Positions 35,815 to 43,777 of a stretch of DNA of 64,000 nucleotides are shown here, piece by piece (position 1 is the stretch's first letter; each line of letters starts with the position of its first letter). A model generated the notes under the pieces. It was not told where the DNA came from and did no database searches. It saw nothing but the letters and a program-made list of their open reading frames with translations. Source of the DNA: Aureimonas altamirensis. Lineage in GTDB: Bacteria > Pseudomonadota > Alphaproteobacteria > Rhizobiales > Rhizobiaceae. The translations under genes were made by a program, and so were the position numbers. Where the stretch lies: the NCBI RefSeq assembly GCF_001463885.1, contig NZ_BBWQ01000015.1:62001-126000 (forward strand), read 5' to 3'.

Positions 35815-37398
35815 TCAGGCGGCCTTGCCCGTGGCGTCGATGGAGCCGTCCGGGTAGATGTAGAGGCCGGTGAGCTCCTTGCGCATCGCGTGGATCATGA
35901 CCGAGGTGAACAGCGAGAGCGCCGGCATCTTCTGCGCCAGCAGCGGCATCGTCTCGGTCTGCAGGATGGCCTGCCGCTCTTCCAGCGTCGAGGCGCTGCG
36001 CTCCTTGTCGAGGCTGGCGTCGATCTCCGCGTCCTCGATACCGGTGATGCGGTGCGAAGAAGAGTGGAAGTGTGTCCGCAGCACCAGGTCCGGCTCGGGC
36101 GAACCTGTCGACCAGCCGCAATCCACCATGTGGCCCGGGCCGCCGCCGGGGCGGTGGTACAGGCGCTCGTTCCAGGCGGCGGGTTCCAGGACGGTCAGGC
36201 TGACGTTGAAGCCCTGCTCGTTCAGCATGGCCGTGATGACCTCGCCGTATTCCACCGTCTTCGGATAGAAGCCGACAGAGGTGATGTATTCCAGCGGCGG
36301 CAGGCCTTCGCCACCGGGGAAGCCGGCTTCCGCCAGCAATGCCTGGGCGCGCTCGGGGTCATAGGCGGGATAGTTTTCGAGCTCTATGTAGCCGAACTTG
36401 ACCGGCGAGATGAAGTTGCTCGACGCATGTCCGGCCGAACCCAGAAGCTCCAGGATCAACTCGCGGTCGATGGAGTGGCATGCCGCCATGCGGATGCGCA
36501 GGTCGTCGAAAGGCGGCTTCGAGCAGCGGAACCAGAGATACTTGTTCTCGACGGATACGACCTCGTTGATCGCGATGTCCGCATTGCCGGACACGGTGTC
36601 GACCTGCTCCGGCTCCAGCCGCTCGACGATGTTGGCCTGGCCGTTCATCAGCGACAGCATGCGCGTTGTTGAATCGCCGACGAAGGTGAAGTTGATCGAC
36701 GGGACGGACGGCTTGCCCTTGAAGTAGCCGTCGAAGGCCTCGAGCACGGTATCGTTGCCGCGCTGCTCCACGAAGCGGAACGGGCCGGTACCGTTGAGCC
36801 GCTGCGACAGCGGGCCGCCGGGCCCTCCGGCAATGTCCTTGGCCGACATCATCGGTAGGAAGGACGCCAGGAACATGAAGAGGTGGGCCGGATAGCCACC
36901 CTTGCTCGTATCGACGATCACCGTGTGCTCGTCCGGGGTTTCGATGGTCAGCGTTTCGGTTGGGCCCGGATACCACTGGGCCGGGCGGTCCGGCTGCGAT
37001 CCGTACTCGAACGTCGCCTTTACATCCTCTGCCAGGAAGGGCTTGCCGTCATGAAACTGCACGTCATCGCGCAGCTTGATCTGCAGGCGATGCGGATCGA
37101 GCAGCTCGATGGAGGTGGCAAGTTCGTAGACGACCGCGCCCGGGTCTTCCAGAGTCATCGGGGTGCGCGTCAGGAAGCCCATGACGAAGCCCTCGATGTT
37201 CTTCTGGGACAGCGTCGTGTGCGCCGTCGGGTCCCAGTTGCCGGTGATGTTTTCCGCCGAAAGGAACACCATCGGCTGCGCCTCCTGGGCGAAAGCCGAC
37301 GAAAAGAAGAAGCCGGGATCGATCTGCGCAAAGCCGGCCATTCCTGCAAGCGCGGCCCCACCCTGAAGAATGCGTCTGCGAGTGACGAAACTGGTCAT
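35815..37398 (-). CDS. ABC transporter substrate-binding protein, family 5, Tat-exported
   Basis: A 527-residue periplasmic binding protein. The N-terminus has a twin-arginine signal (VTRRRILQGGAALAGMAGFA) ending near an AFAQ cleavage site. Family 5 landmarks include FHDGKPFLAEDVKATFEYG, the NGTGPFRFVE segment and DCGWSTGSPEPD. ATG 37398 follows AGGGGA; longer in-frame readings lack a sensible N-terminus. It is the first gene of the leftward operon that runs through permeases, ATPase, amidohydrolase, kinases, phosphatase and eutBC to 25762. Tat export suggests folding or cofactor loading before export, or simply the family habit in this group. Confidence 0.92.
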   Translation of the reverse strand: MTSFVTRRRILQGGAALAGMAGFAQIDPGFFFSSAFAQEAQPMVFLSAENITGNWDPTAHTTLSQKNIEGFVMGFLTRTPMTLEDPGAVVYELATSIELLDPHRLQIKLRDDVQFHDGKPFLAEDVKATFEYGSQPDRPAQWYPGPTETLTIETPDEHTVIVDTSKGGYPAHLFMFLASFLPMMSAKDIAGGPGGPLSQRLNGTGPFRFVEQRGNDTVLEAFDGYFKGKPSVPSINFTFVGDSTTRMLSLMNGQANIVERLEPEQVDTVSGNADIAINEVVSVENKYLWFRCSKPPFDDLRIRMAACHSIDRELILELLGSAGHASSNFISPVKFGYIELENYPAYDPERAQALLAEAGFPGGEGLPPLEYITSVGFYPKTVEYGEVITAMLNEQGFNVSLTVLEPAAWNERLYHRPGGGPGHMVDCGWSTGSPEPDLVLRTHFHSSSHRITGIEDAEIDASLDKERSASTLEERQAILQTETMPLLAQKMPALSLFTSVMIHAMRKELTGLYIYPDGSIDATGKAA

Positions 37399-37624
37399 TG
37401 ATAGTCCCCTGACAACAAGACGAACGACGATCGCGAGCGATGCGGCGCACGCATGCGCGGCCGCTCGGTCCATCCCGTCCCGGTGCCGGCACGGGGCATG
37501 TCCTAAGAATGTCGCCGAGTGGCAATGTGTGGTTTTCTGCTCTCGGTTGGGATAAGTATGCACACCTTCGGTAGTGAATCCACACGAAAACATAAGATAC
37601 GGATAAAAAAAGCGCAGTGAACAA

Positions 37625-37670
37625 CGCATGTGCAGAAGTGCCGGTGTCGGGGGTGGAAATTGCACATGCG
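37625..37670. promoter_or_regulatory. Inverted repeat in the divergent promoter region, candidate DeoR operator
   Basis: CGCATGTGCA (37625-37634) and TGCACATGCG (37661-37670) are perfect 10-bp complements, 26 bases apart. They lie in the 328-bp gap (37399-37726) between the binding-protein gene and the DeoR-family gene, nearer the latter. The rest of the gap holds an AT-rich patch around 37560-37615 suited to promoters, and no gene. A cobalamin riboswitch was looked for because eutBC needs B12; no B12-box-like sequence was seen. Confidence 0.6.
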
Positions 37671-37726
37671 ACGTGCGTCTATTTGTGCGTCAGCAAGGGA
37701 GCGTCTGCGTGAGTGAGGGCGGGTTG

Positions 37727-38485
37727 ATGTGGCCGCATGAGCGCCATTCGAAGATTCTGGAACTCCTGAGCGAAGAAAAGCGCGTCTCTACCCAGCGTTT
37801 GGCCGGCGTTCTGGACGTTTCGCGAGAGACGGTCCGGCGCGACCTTGCCGAGCTGGAGCAGGAAGGGGTTTTGAGGCGGGTGCATGGAGGGGCCGTGGCG
37901 CCGGAACGCACCGTGGAGCCGGAGCGCGTCTTTGCCGAACGCCTGCATGCGCACGCCGAAGAGAAGCGCGCCATCGGGGAGGTCGCGTGCGAGATCATCC
38001 CGCGCGGTGCTACGCTGTACGTCGATGCCGGTACCACGACCCTGGCCTTCGCCACGCAGATCATCCGACGCGGCGACGTCAACATCATCACCAATTCGCT
38101 CGATATTGCGCGGCTTGCCGAAAGGGGGCCGGGTTGCGACATCCTGCTTCTCGGCGGCCGTCCGCATATCGCGGTGCCCGCGACATACGGCGAAACGACG
38201 GTTCTGGAGATCGGGCGCTATCTCGTGGATTTCGCCGTCATTTCACCCGTGGGCCTGCATTCGGGGCGCGGCGTGACCTATTACGAAATGCACGAGGCCG
38301 ATGTGGCGCGCAGCATGATCCGACAGGCTCGCAAGGTGATGCTGCTGTGCCAGTCGGGCAAGGTCGGCGTGGAAAGCCGCGTCTCGGTCTGCCGGCTCGA
38401 AGACATCGACCATCTGGTGACGGATGGCGGCAGCGAACTCCAGATCGCGCTGGCGAACGGACGCATCCATTCGTCCAGGCGCTGA
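37727..38485 (+). CDS. DeoR family transcriptional regulator
   Basis: A 252-residue regulator. The DeoR helix-turn-helix covers residues 5-55 (RHSKILELLSEEKRVSTQRL and VSRETVRRDLAELE, then HGGAV), and the effector domain has the phosphate-binding DAGTTTLAFATQI near residue 103. DeoR proteins usually repress catabolic operons until a phosphorylated intermediate binds. Two starts are possible: ATG 37727 after GAGGGCGGG, used here, or GTG 37709 after AAGGGAG. It is divergent from the ten-gene ethanolamine-type operon, its likely target, and the operon's kinases could make the inducer. Confidence 0.9.
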   Translation: MWPHERHSKILELLSEEKRVSTQRLAGVLDVSRETVRRDLAELEQEGVLRRVHGGAVAPERTVEPERVFAERLHAHAEEKRAIGEVACEIIPRGATLYVDAGTTTLAFATQIIRRGDVNIITNSLDIARLAERGPGCDILLLGGRPHIAVPATYGETTVLEIGRYLVDFAVISPVGLHSGRGVTYYEMHEADVARSMIRQARKVMLLCQSGKVGVESRVSVCRLEDIDHLVTDGGSELQIALANGRIHSSRR

Positions 38486-38501
38486 AGGCGTCGCGCGCGC
38501 C

Positions 38502-40157
38502 TCAGGTCAGTTCGATGTCCGGAACGCGGTTGCGCAATTCGTCCACCAGCACGCGGGTATTTTCGGAATAGTCGATCGGCACGTCGACAAGATGCACGCC
38601 GCCCCCGGCAAATGCCGCTTCGAGGGTCGGCACAAGTTCCTGCGCCGCACCAACGCGCGACCCCTTGGCGCCGTACGCTTCGGCATAGCGTACGAAGTCC
38701 GGATTGCCGAAGCTCATTCCGAAATCGGGGAAGCCGTCGATCGCCTGTTTCCAGCGGATCATGCCGTAGGCGCTGTCGTTGAGAATGACGACCACAAGGT
38801 TGAGCCGAAGCCGCACCGCCGTCTCGAGTTCCTGCGAGTTCATCATGAAGCCGCCGTCGCCGCAGACCGCCATCACGCGGCGACCAGGATGAAGCATGGC
38901 CGCCATCATCGCGGATGGCAGGCCGGCCCCCATGGTGGCGAGGGCGTTGTCGAGCAGCAGCGTGTTGGCGACATGGGTGCGGTAGTTCCGCGCGAACCAG
39001 ATCTTGTACATGCCGTTGTCGAGGCAGACGATGCCATCTTCCGGCATCACCGCGCGCACGTCATGGACGATGCGCTGCGGCGTGATCGGAAAACGATCTT
39101 CCTCGGCGCGGTCGTTGATGCGGGCAAGAATGGTCTTGCGCAGATCGAGCATGCCGTCGTCCGGCGGCAGCCGGCCTTCGAGGCGTTCGCCGAGCGCCGT
39201 CACGGTGGCCGCGATATCGCCGATCACCTCGATATCGGGGTGATAGACCTGCTCCACTGTCGCGGACTGATAGCCGATATGGACGACCTTCGGCCCGCCG
39301 GCGCTCTTCATCAGGAAGGGCGGCTTCTCCACCGTATCGTGGCCGATGGCGACGATCAGGTCGGCGCGCTCGATCGCCTCGTGTACATAATCGCCTTCGG
39401 ACAGCGCGGCCGTGCCCATATAGAGGTTCGAGCCGCCCGTCACCGCGCCCTTGCCCATCTGGGTGTTGAAGAAGGGCAGGCGGGTGCGTGCGACGAAATC
39501 GGACAACGCATCGACGAGCGAGGGCCGGTTGCCTGCGGCGCCGATCATCACCAGCGGACGCCGCGCCGCAAGGATGGTCGCGGCCGCCGCATCCAGCACG
39601 CTGGCCCGCGCGACAGGCAGGACCAGCTCGTGCGGCGGGATCAGCGGAACGCTGTCGACATCCGTGACGGCCACATCTTCCGGAAGCTCCAGATGCACGG
39701 GGCCGGGTCGCTCTTCGGTGGCCACGCGGAACGCGTCCCGCACGATGGCGGGAATGCTCGCCGCGCTGACGATCTGACGGGTCATCTTGGTGAGCGGCTT
39801 CATCGAGCCGACGATATCGACGATCTGGAACCGCGCCTGCTTGGCGCTCATCACGGGCTTCTGGCCGGTGATCAGGATCATCGGCATTGCACCCAGATGG
39901 GCGTATGCGGCGCCGGTCGAGAAATTCAGTGCGCCGGGGCCGAGCGTTGCAAGACAGACGCCGGGCCTGCCCGTGAGCCGCCCATGCGTCGCCGCCATGA
40001 AGGCGGCGGCCTGCTCATGGCGCGTCAGCACCAGTTGGATGCGCGAGTTCCGCAGCGATTCCAGGACGTCGAGGTTTTCCTCTCCCGGTACGCCGAAGAT
40101 GCGGTCGACGCCTTCGTTCTCCAGTGCAGCGACGAACAGGTCGGATCCCTTGGGCAT
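38502..40157 (-). CDS. Thiamine-diphosphate enzyme, acetolactate synthase-like
   Basis: A 551-residue TPP-dependent enzyme with three domains. The activating Glu48 is in TRHEQAAAFMA; the FAD/central domain occupies about 190-330; the TPP-Mg motif begins at CGDGGFMMNSQEL and closes with ILNDSAYGM. It resembles catabolic acetolactate synthases that need no small subunit, but oxalyl-CoA or benzoylformate decarboxylase-like functions are possible. It converges on the DeoR gene with a 16-base gap, so it is not part of the divergent operon. No small subunit gene is adjacent. Confidence 0.85.
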   Translation of the reverse strand: MPKGSDLFVAALENEGVDRIFGVPGEENLDVLESLRNSRIQLVLTRHEQAAAFMAATHGRLTGRPGVCLATLGPGALNFSTGAAYAHLGAMPMILITGQKPVMSAKQARFQIVDIVGSMKPLTKMTRQIVSAASIPAIVRDAFRVATEERPGPVHLELPEDVAVTDVDSVPLIPPHELVLPVARASVLDAAAATILAARRPLVMIGAAGNRPSLVDALSDFVARTRLPFFNTQMGKGAVTGGSNLYMGTAALSEGDYVHEAIERADLIVAIGHDTVEKPPFLMKSAGGPKVVHIGYQSATVEQVYHPDIEVIGDIAATVTALGERLEGRLPPDDGMLDLRKTILARINDRAEEDRFPITPQRIVHDVRAVMPEDGIVCLDNGMYKIWFARNYRTHVANTLLLDNALATMGAGLPSAMMAAMLHPGRRVMAVCGDGGFMMNSQELETAVRLRLNLVVVILNDSAYGMIRWKQAIDGFPDFGMSFGNPDFVRYAEAYGAKGSRVGAAQELVPTLEAAFAGGGVHLVDVPIDYSENTRVLVDELRNRVPDIELT

Positions 40158-40543
40158 GCTTGGTTTCCTCTTTACTGTGGCTTGCGGTGAACCCTGCGAG
40201 CCGCCCCGTCATCCGCAGAACGCAACGTCGCTGCTGACCTTCCGGATCATCTGCGTCACCTGGGGCAGTGCCAGGATGTGGACGATGCCGCGCGTCAACT
40301 GATCCCGCACCCGGCGCACCGGAAGTATGCTAATGCCACTTCCCGTTTCGACAAGGTTTGAACACGGCGGACGCCGACCGGTCGGATCGACAACTTGGTC
40401 AGCGATCTGGCGGCCCTGCAGTCGCTTACCAATGACGCCGCCAGTATCGTCATAACCATTGGTGGGTGGCTCAGAAAAGGATTTTTGGAACTATCAGCCT
40501 GGGTGACGGTTATAGCTGCAACGCACAAACTTGGAGTTGCATC
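40158..40543. other. Gene-free stretch, possibly with decayed coding remnants
   Basis: No convincing gene is seen. A rightward frame from about TTG 40393 into the small peptide gene (LVSDLAALQSLTNDAASIVI, then TIGGWLRKGFLELSAW) and a leftward frame ending at 40209 (RGIVHILALPQVTQMIRKVS) read like protein but lack good starts. They could be fragments of lost genes. The right end, just before 40544, carries the ribosome site of the 25-residue peptide gene. Confidence 0.3.
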
Positions 40544-40621
40544 ATGCTAAAAGGCGGCCTTCTTTGGCTCATCGGTATCCCGATTCCGATCATCATTCTT
40601 CTGATGATCTTCGTCTTCTAA
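40544..40621 (+). CDS. 25-residue hydrophobic membrane peptide
   Basis: ATG 40544 is preceded by TTGGAG eight bases upstream and opens a 25-codon frame ending at TAA 40619-40621. The peptide starts MLKGGLLWLIGIPIPI and continues IILLMIFVF: a charged tip followed by one transmembrane helix, with a Pro-x-Pro kink in the middle. The frame is followed after about 100 bases by a strong rightward terminator, so it forms a self-contained transcription unit. It resembles the tiny single-helix proteins annotated in many proteobacteria as hypothetical; no function is known. Confidence 0.65.
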   Translation: MLKGGLLWLIGIPIPIIILLMIFVF

Positions 40622-40719
40622 GGCAGGGTGCATGATCCGCATAGACTGCGGATCGATCTTGCAGGCGCAGGGCAGGGTGCTCTTCCAATCGAGCTGTTCC
40701 TTACTGCACCAGGACTATG

Positions 40720-40754
40720 ACCCGGAGTTCGGCATGCATGCCGCTCCGGGTTTT
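40720..40754 (+). terminator. Rho-independent terminator, rightward
   Basis: ACCCGGAG (40720-40727) pairs with CTCCGGGT (40744-40751), enclosing the palindrome CGGCATGCATGCCG (40730-40743), and TTTT follows at 40751-40754. The stem is long and the T-run lies on the plus-strand side, so it ends transcripts from the small peptide gene. A second hairpin (40634-40641 with 40647-40654) lies between the peptide gene and the terminator. Confidence 0.85.
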
Positions 40755-40783
40755 CCTTGTCGTGATCGCTGTGACGGCGCCCT

Positions 40784-41200
40784 CTACGCAGAAGGCTCCG
40801 AACTGTAGGACGACACCTCGATGAGGTTGCCGTCAGGATCGCGCACATAGACCGAGCAGATTTCTCCGAAAGCTCCGCTTCTGGTCGTCGGGCCCACGAT
40901 AATCTCCACACCACAGTCCCTGAAATGCGAGGCGACATCGTCAGGGCGAAGCTGCGTCAGGAAGCAGAGATCGTCGCTTCCGGCACAAGGCTCCAAACCG
41001 GTGAACCAGAGTTCCTGGCTGGTGGCGATTGGGCGTAGATTGATCTTGTTGAGGCCGAACATCATGCTGGTTCGCGTGTTTCCGTCGGCAGCCTTTGCAT
41101 CGACCCGCCGCATGCCCAGCACGCGTTGATACCAGGCAGCCGAGGCCTCTACGTCCCGATCGTTCAATACCAGGTGATCCAACGCATCCACTGTCAGCAT
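40784..41200 (-). CDS. VOC family (glyoxalase/dioxygenase superfamily) protein
   Basis: A 138-residue vicinal-oxygen-chelate protein with the two beta-alpha-beta modules. The first begins LDHLVLNDRDVEASAAWYQR, where the His is a metal ligand, followed by VLGM; the second ends YVRDPDGNLIEVSSY, with the Glu ligand. This matches glyoxalase/bleomycin-resistance-like proteins of unknown substrate. ATG 41200 gives the standard VOC N-terminus; a GTG one codon earlier is possible. Confidence 0.85.
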   Translation of the reverse strand: MLTVDALDHLVLNDRDVEASAAWYQRVLGMRRVDAKAADGNTRTSMMFGLNKINLRPIATSQELWFTGLEPCAGSDDLCFLTQLRPDDVASHFRDCGVEIIVGPTTRSGAFGEICSVYVRDPDGNLIEVSSYSSEPSA

Positions 41201-41292
41201 CACGGTGCCCCTGCAGGTTCGCGCCGGACTATAGGTGGCTGGCAACCTGCAAGTAAATCGTCCGATCCTGTGCGCGTGCCGCGACCGAGGGG

Positions 41293-42720
41293 TCAGACGG
41301 GAAGGACGACCGTGGCGCGCAAGCCGGGGTTGGACGAGGACAAGACAATATCGCCGCCATGCTGGCGGGCGATGGCCCTGGCGATCGACAGGCCGAGGCC
41401 GATGCCGCCGGTTTCGCGCGAGCGCGATTCCTCCAGCCGATAGAAGGGCGCAAACACCTCTTCAGCCTTGTCGAGCGGAATGCCCGGACCGTGGTCGTCC
41501 ACCACGATCTCGACCGCCGAGCCGGTGCTTGTCAGTCTTACTTCCGCATGGCCGGCGTAGCGAACGGCGTTCTGCACGAGGTTGCGGATCGTCCGCCGCA
41601 GGCCATCCGGCCGGCAACGGTAATTGATCCGCCCGGACGATATGAAGCGAACGTCCTGCCCGAGATCGGCCAGATCCTCACAGACGCTTTCGACAAGCGC
41701 GGACAGGTCGATGGTGCGGGTTTCCTCCACCGTGTTTTCCTGCCGTGCCAGTGACAGCGCCGCCTCGGTCATGGCTTCCATCTCGCCAATCGTGTCGAGC
41801 ATGCGCTCCTGCAGGTCCGGATCGTCCACCAACTCGGCGCGCAGGCGAAGCGTCGTCAGGGGAGTGCGCAGGTCGTGGCCGATGGCGCCAAGCATGTTCG
41901 TCCGGTCCGTGACGAAGCGGTGAAGGCGTTCCTGCATCAGGTTGAACGCTTCCGCCGTCCGGCGGATATCATCCGTGCCGCATGGCCTCAGCGGCGTCAC
42001 GGCCTCGCCGCGGCCAAGGGTTTCCGCGGCCCTCGTAAGATGCCGCAACGGGCTGGCGATACTGCGCGCCATCATGAGCGCGACGATCGACACGAGGATC
42101 GCCGTAAGCCCGAGCGAGAAAGGAAGATGCGTCGCCCAGATCGTCGGCATGGCCTTGTAGTAGGCGACATTGAGGGCGCCGCCATTTTCCAGCGGAACGC
42201 TGATGCCGGCGCCGCTGCCCCCGGCGAAATCCAGGGAGGCTGCGCCCGGCGGCAGGCTGGTTGCGTTCCTGTCCAATGTGGTCAGGCGCGCGCCATCGGC
42301 GAACATGGACGGATCGGCCCCTTCCGGAATCATCGTCGTCTGCGGAAGGTCGGCAGCCACGTTTCCGGCGACCGAGCCGTTCAGAAGGTCGCGGAGGGGC
42401 GTCTGGAACAGATGGAACGCATCTTCCACCCAGGGTCCGAGAGCCGGAGTTCCGCCCGGGGTGACCCAGAAGCGGGTGTAATCGGTGCTGTTGACGCGCG
42501 CGATCTCGTCCTCCAACCCGGCAGGGGCAGTCTGGATAAGGCGCGCGACCGCCTCCGAGCGGCTGGCAAGTTCCACGCGCGCGGAGCCGCGCAGGTCGGA
42601 CCGGAACTTTTCCCAGGAAATGCAAAGGCCGATGAACTGGGAGACGAACAACGCTACCAGCATCGAGGCCAGAAGCTGCGCCGACATGCTCTTCTGCCAG
42701 AAGATGCGAATCCTGTTCAC
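41293..42720 (-). CDS. Two-component sensor histidine kinase (EnvZ-like architecture)
   Basis: A 475-residue membrane kinase. Helices at about residues 13-35 and 200-220 flank a periplasmic sensor region; a HAMP domain follows (SIASPLRHLTRAAETLGRGE), then the phospho-acceptor His282 in GAIGHDLRTPLTTLRLRAEL, an N box (RTIRNLVQNAVRYAG), DDHGPGIP and GIGLGLSIARAIARQHGG. The GTG start overlaps the response regulator stop (GTGA), so the pair is translationally coupled. The periplasmic domain (about 165 residues) has no recognised sensor family. The likely partner is the regulator immediately upstream. Confidence 0.93.
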   Translation of the reverse strand: MNRIRIFWQKSMSAQLLASMLVALFVSQFIGLCISWEKFRSDLRGSARVELASRSEAVARLIQTAPAGLEDEIARVNSTDYTRFWVTPGGTPALGPWVEDAFHLFQTPLRDLLNGSVAGNVAADLPQTTMIPEGADPSMFADGARLTTLDRNATSLPPGAASLDFAGGSGAGISVPLENGGALNVAYYKAMPTIWATHLPFSLGLTAILVSIVALMMARSIASPLRHLTRAAETLGRGEAVTPLRPCGTDDIRRTAEAFNLMQERLHRFVTDRTNMLGAIGHDLRTPLTTLRLRAELVDDPDLQERMLDTIGEMEAMTEAALSLARQENTVEETRTIDLSALVESVCEDLADLGQDVRFISSGRINYRCRPDGLRRTIRNLVQNAVRYAGHAEVRLTSTGSAVEIVVDDHGPGIPLDKAEEVFAPFYRLEESRSRETGGIGLGLSIARAIARQHGGDIVLSSSNPGLRATVVLPV

Positions 42721-43442
42721 GCGTTGACGACCTCCGGCGTGAAACTGTATCCGCCCCCTCTATGGGTCTGGATGATGATCGGGTTCTTCGGGTCGGTCTC
42801 TACCTTGCGGCGCAAGCGGCTGACCTGGTTGTCGATGGAGCGGTCGAAAGGCTCGGCCTCGCGCCCAACCGTCATGTCCATGAGCTGGTCGCGCGTGAGC
42901 ACCATGCCCGGATGCTCGACGAAAACCTTGAGCAGCCGGAACTCTGCCGTCGACAGTGGAACGCCGACCCCATCGTCGCCCTGCAATTCGCGGCGGCGGA
43001 AGTCGAGCAACCAGCGGTCGAAGCGCATGACGCCGGAGCGGCGGTCCGCGCGCTGCGTCGGCAGACTGTTGGCCCGGCGCAGCACGGCCTTGATCCGCGC
43101 AAGCAACTCACGAGACGAGAACGGCTTGACGAGGTAATCGTCGGCGCCGAGCTCCAGGCCGATCACACGGTCGGTCTCGTCCGCGCGGGCGGTCAGGAAG
43201 ATGATCGGTATGCCCGAGCCCGAACCTGTCCTCAGCTCGCGGCAGAGCGTCAACCCGTCCTCGCCCGGCATCATGATATCGAGTACGACGAGGTCCGGCG
43301 CTCCGCGTTCGAACAGGCGGCGCAGCGCGACGCCGTTCTCGGCCGTCGACACCCGGTAACCCTGCTGCTGCAGGTATCGGCTGACGAGATCGCGGATGTC
43401 GCGATGATCGTCGACTACGGCGATGTGGGGTACCCGCTCCAT
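42717..43442 (-). CDS. OmpR/PhoB family response regulator
   Basis: A 241-residue regulator. The receiver has VVDDHRD at the N-terminus, phospho-acceptor Asp55 (LVVLDIMMPGEDG) and Lys in YLVKPFSSRELLARIKAVLRR; the winged-helix output domain has LSTAEFRLLKVFVEHPG, VLTRDQLMD and the recognition region RSIDNQVSRLRRKVE. ATG 43442 yields the usual N-terminus. Upstream lie paired TGTATC-type direct repeats with ten-base period, the arrangement bound by OmpR-type dimers, so it probably controls its own divergent promoter region and the genes to its right. Confidence 0.94.
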   Translation of the reverse strand: MERVPHIAVVDDHRDIRDLVSRYLQQQGYRVSTAENGVALRRLFERGAPDLVVLDIMMPGEDGLTLCRELRTGSGSGIPIIFLTARADETDRVIGLELGADDYLVKPFSSRELLARIKAVLRRANSLPTQRADRRSGVMRFDRWLLDFRRRELQGDDGVGVPLSTAEFRLLKVFVEHPGMVLTRDQLMDMTVGREAEPFDRSIDNQVSRLRRKVETDPKNPIIIQTHRGGGYSFTPEVVNA

Positions 43443-43510
43443 ATGGGGCCTCGAGCGCTTCAAACTGCTCCTTCTATATAACCGCACTGCCGCGAATGCG
43501 CGGACTAAAC

Positions 43511-43578
43511 TGTATCCGATTGTATCGACAGGGCGGCGCTCCAGAGCATCGCGGCCCGATCTGATACAATCGGGTACA
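43511..43578. promoter_or_regulatory. Two oppositely oriented OmpR-type direct-repeat sites
   Basis: TGTATC-CGAT-TGTATC lies at 43511-43526. A second copy on the minus strand, TGTACC-CGAT-TGTATC, occupies 43563-43578, with centres 52 bp (five helical turns) apart. Each has two six-base repeats with a ten-base period, as OmpR-type dimers bind. The pair sits between the response regulator start (43442) and the iorA remnant (43653). A related site lies at 50625-50640. Confidence 0.75.
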
Positions 43579-43652
43579 GGCGGGGACAGTCCCGGCACAG
43601 CGACGCGACCTTGGCCCGCTACGGTGATCTTCGAGACAGCTTCGGAGACATC

Positions 43653-43775
43653 ATGGTTTCTCTTACCGTCAATGGCCTGGCCACCACCAACATCTGTCGA
43701 TCGGGGACATACAAGCGTATCCGACGTGCCATCGACCGGGCGCCGGCAGCCCGGCGAACCGACGGGGAGGCATAG
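43653..43775 (+). pseudogene. Internally deleted remnant of an IorA-type 2Fe-2S subunit
   Basis: A 40-codon frame joins the extreme N-terminus of a 2Fe-2S oxidoreductase small subunit (MVSLTVNGLA) directly to its extreme C-terminus (TTNICRSGTYKRIRRAIDRA). Intact IorA-type proteins are about 150 residues and carry two 2Fe-2S clusters; nearly all of that, including seven of the eight cluster cysteines, is missing. The conserved CRCG has become CRSG. The frame stays open, so the deletion was in frame. It lies just before a truncated IorB-type gene, which preserves the iorAB order. No function is expected. Confidence 0.72.
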
Positions 43776-43777
43776 CC

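Noticed and set aside
34684..36672. 662-codon rightward frame across the ABC permease and binding-protein genes
   Set aside because: It is antisense to two confident genes and has shadow composition; no ribosome site or domain.
37399..37726. Cobalamin riboswitch upstream of the operon containing eutBC
   Set aside because: No B12-box-like sequence or surrounding conserved stems were found on either strand.
37628..37726. Longer DeoR-family protein starting at ATG 37628
   Set aside because: The extra residues are Cys/Gly-rich and unlike the family, the ATG lies inside the inverted repeat, and no ribosome site precedes it.
40295..40528. 77-codon leftward frame in the gap before the small peptide gene
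   Set aside because: No ribosome site or recognisable motif; overlaps equally weak frames on the other strand.
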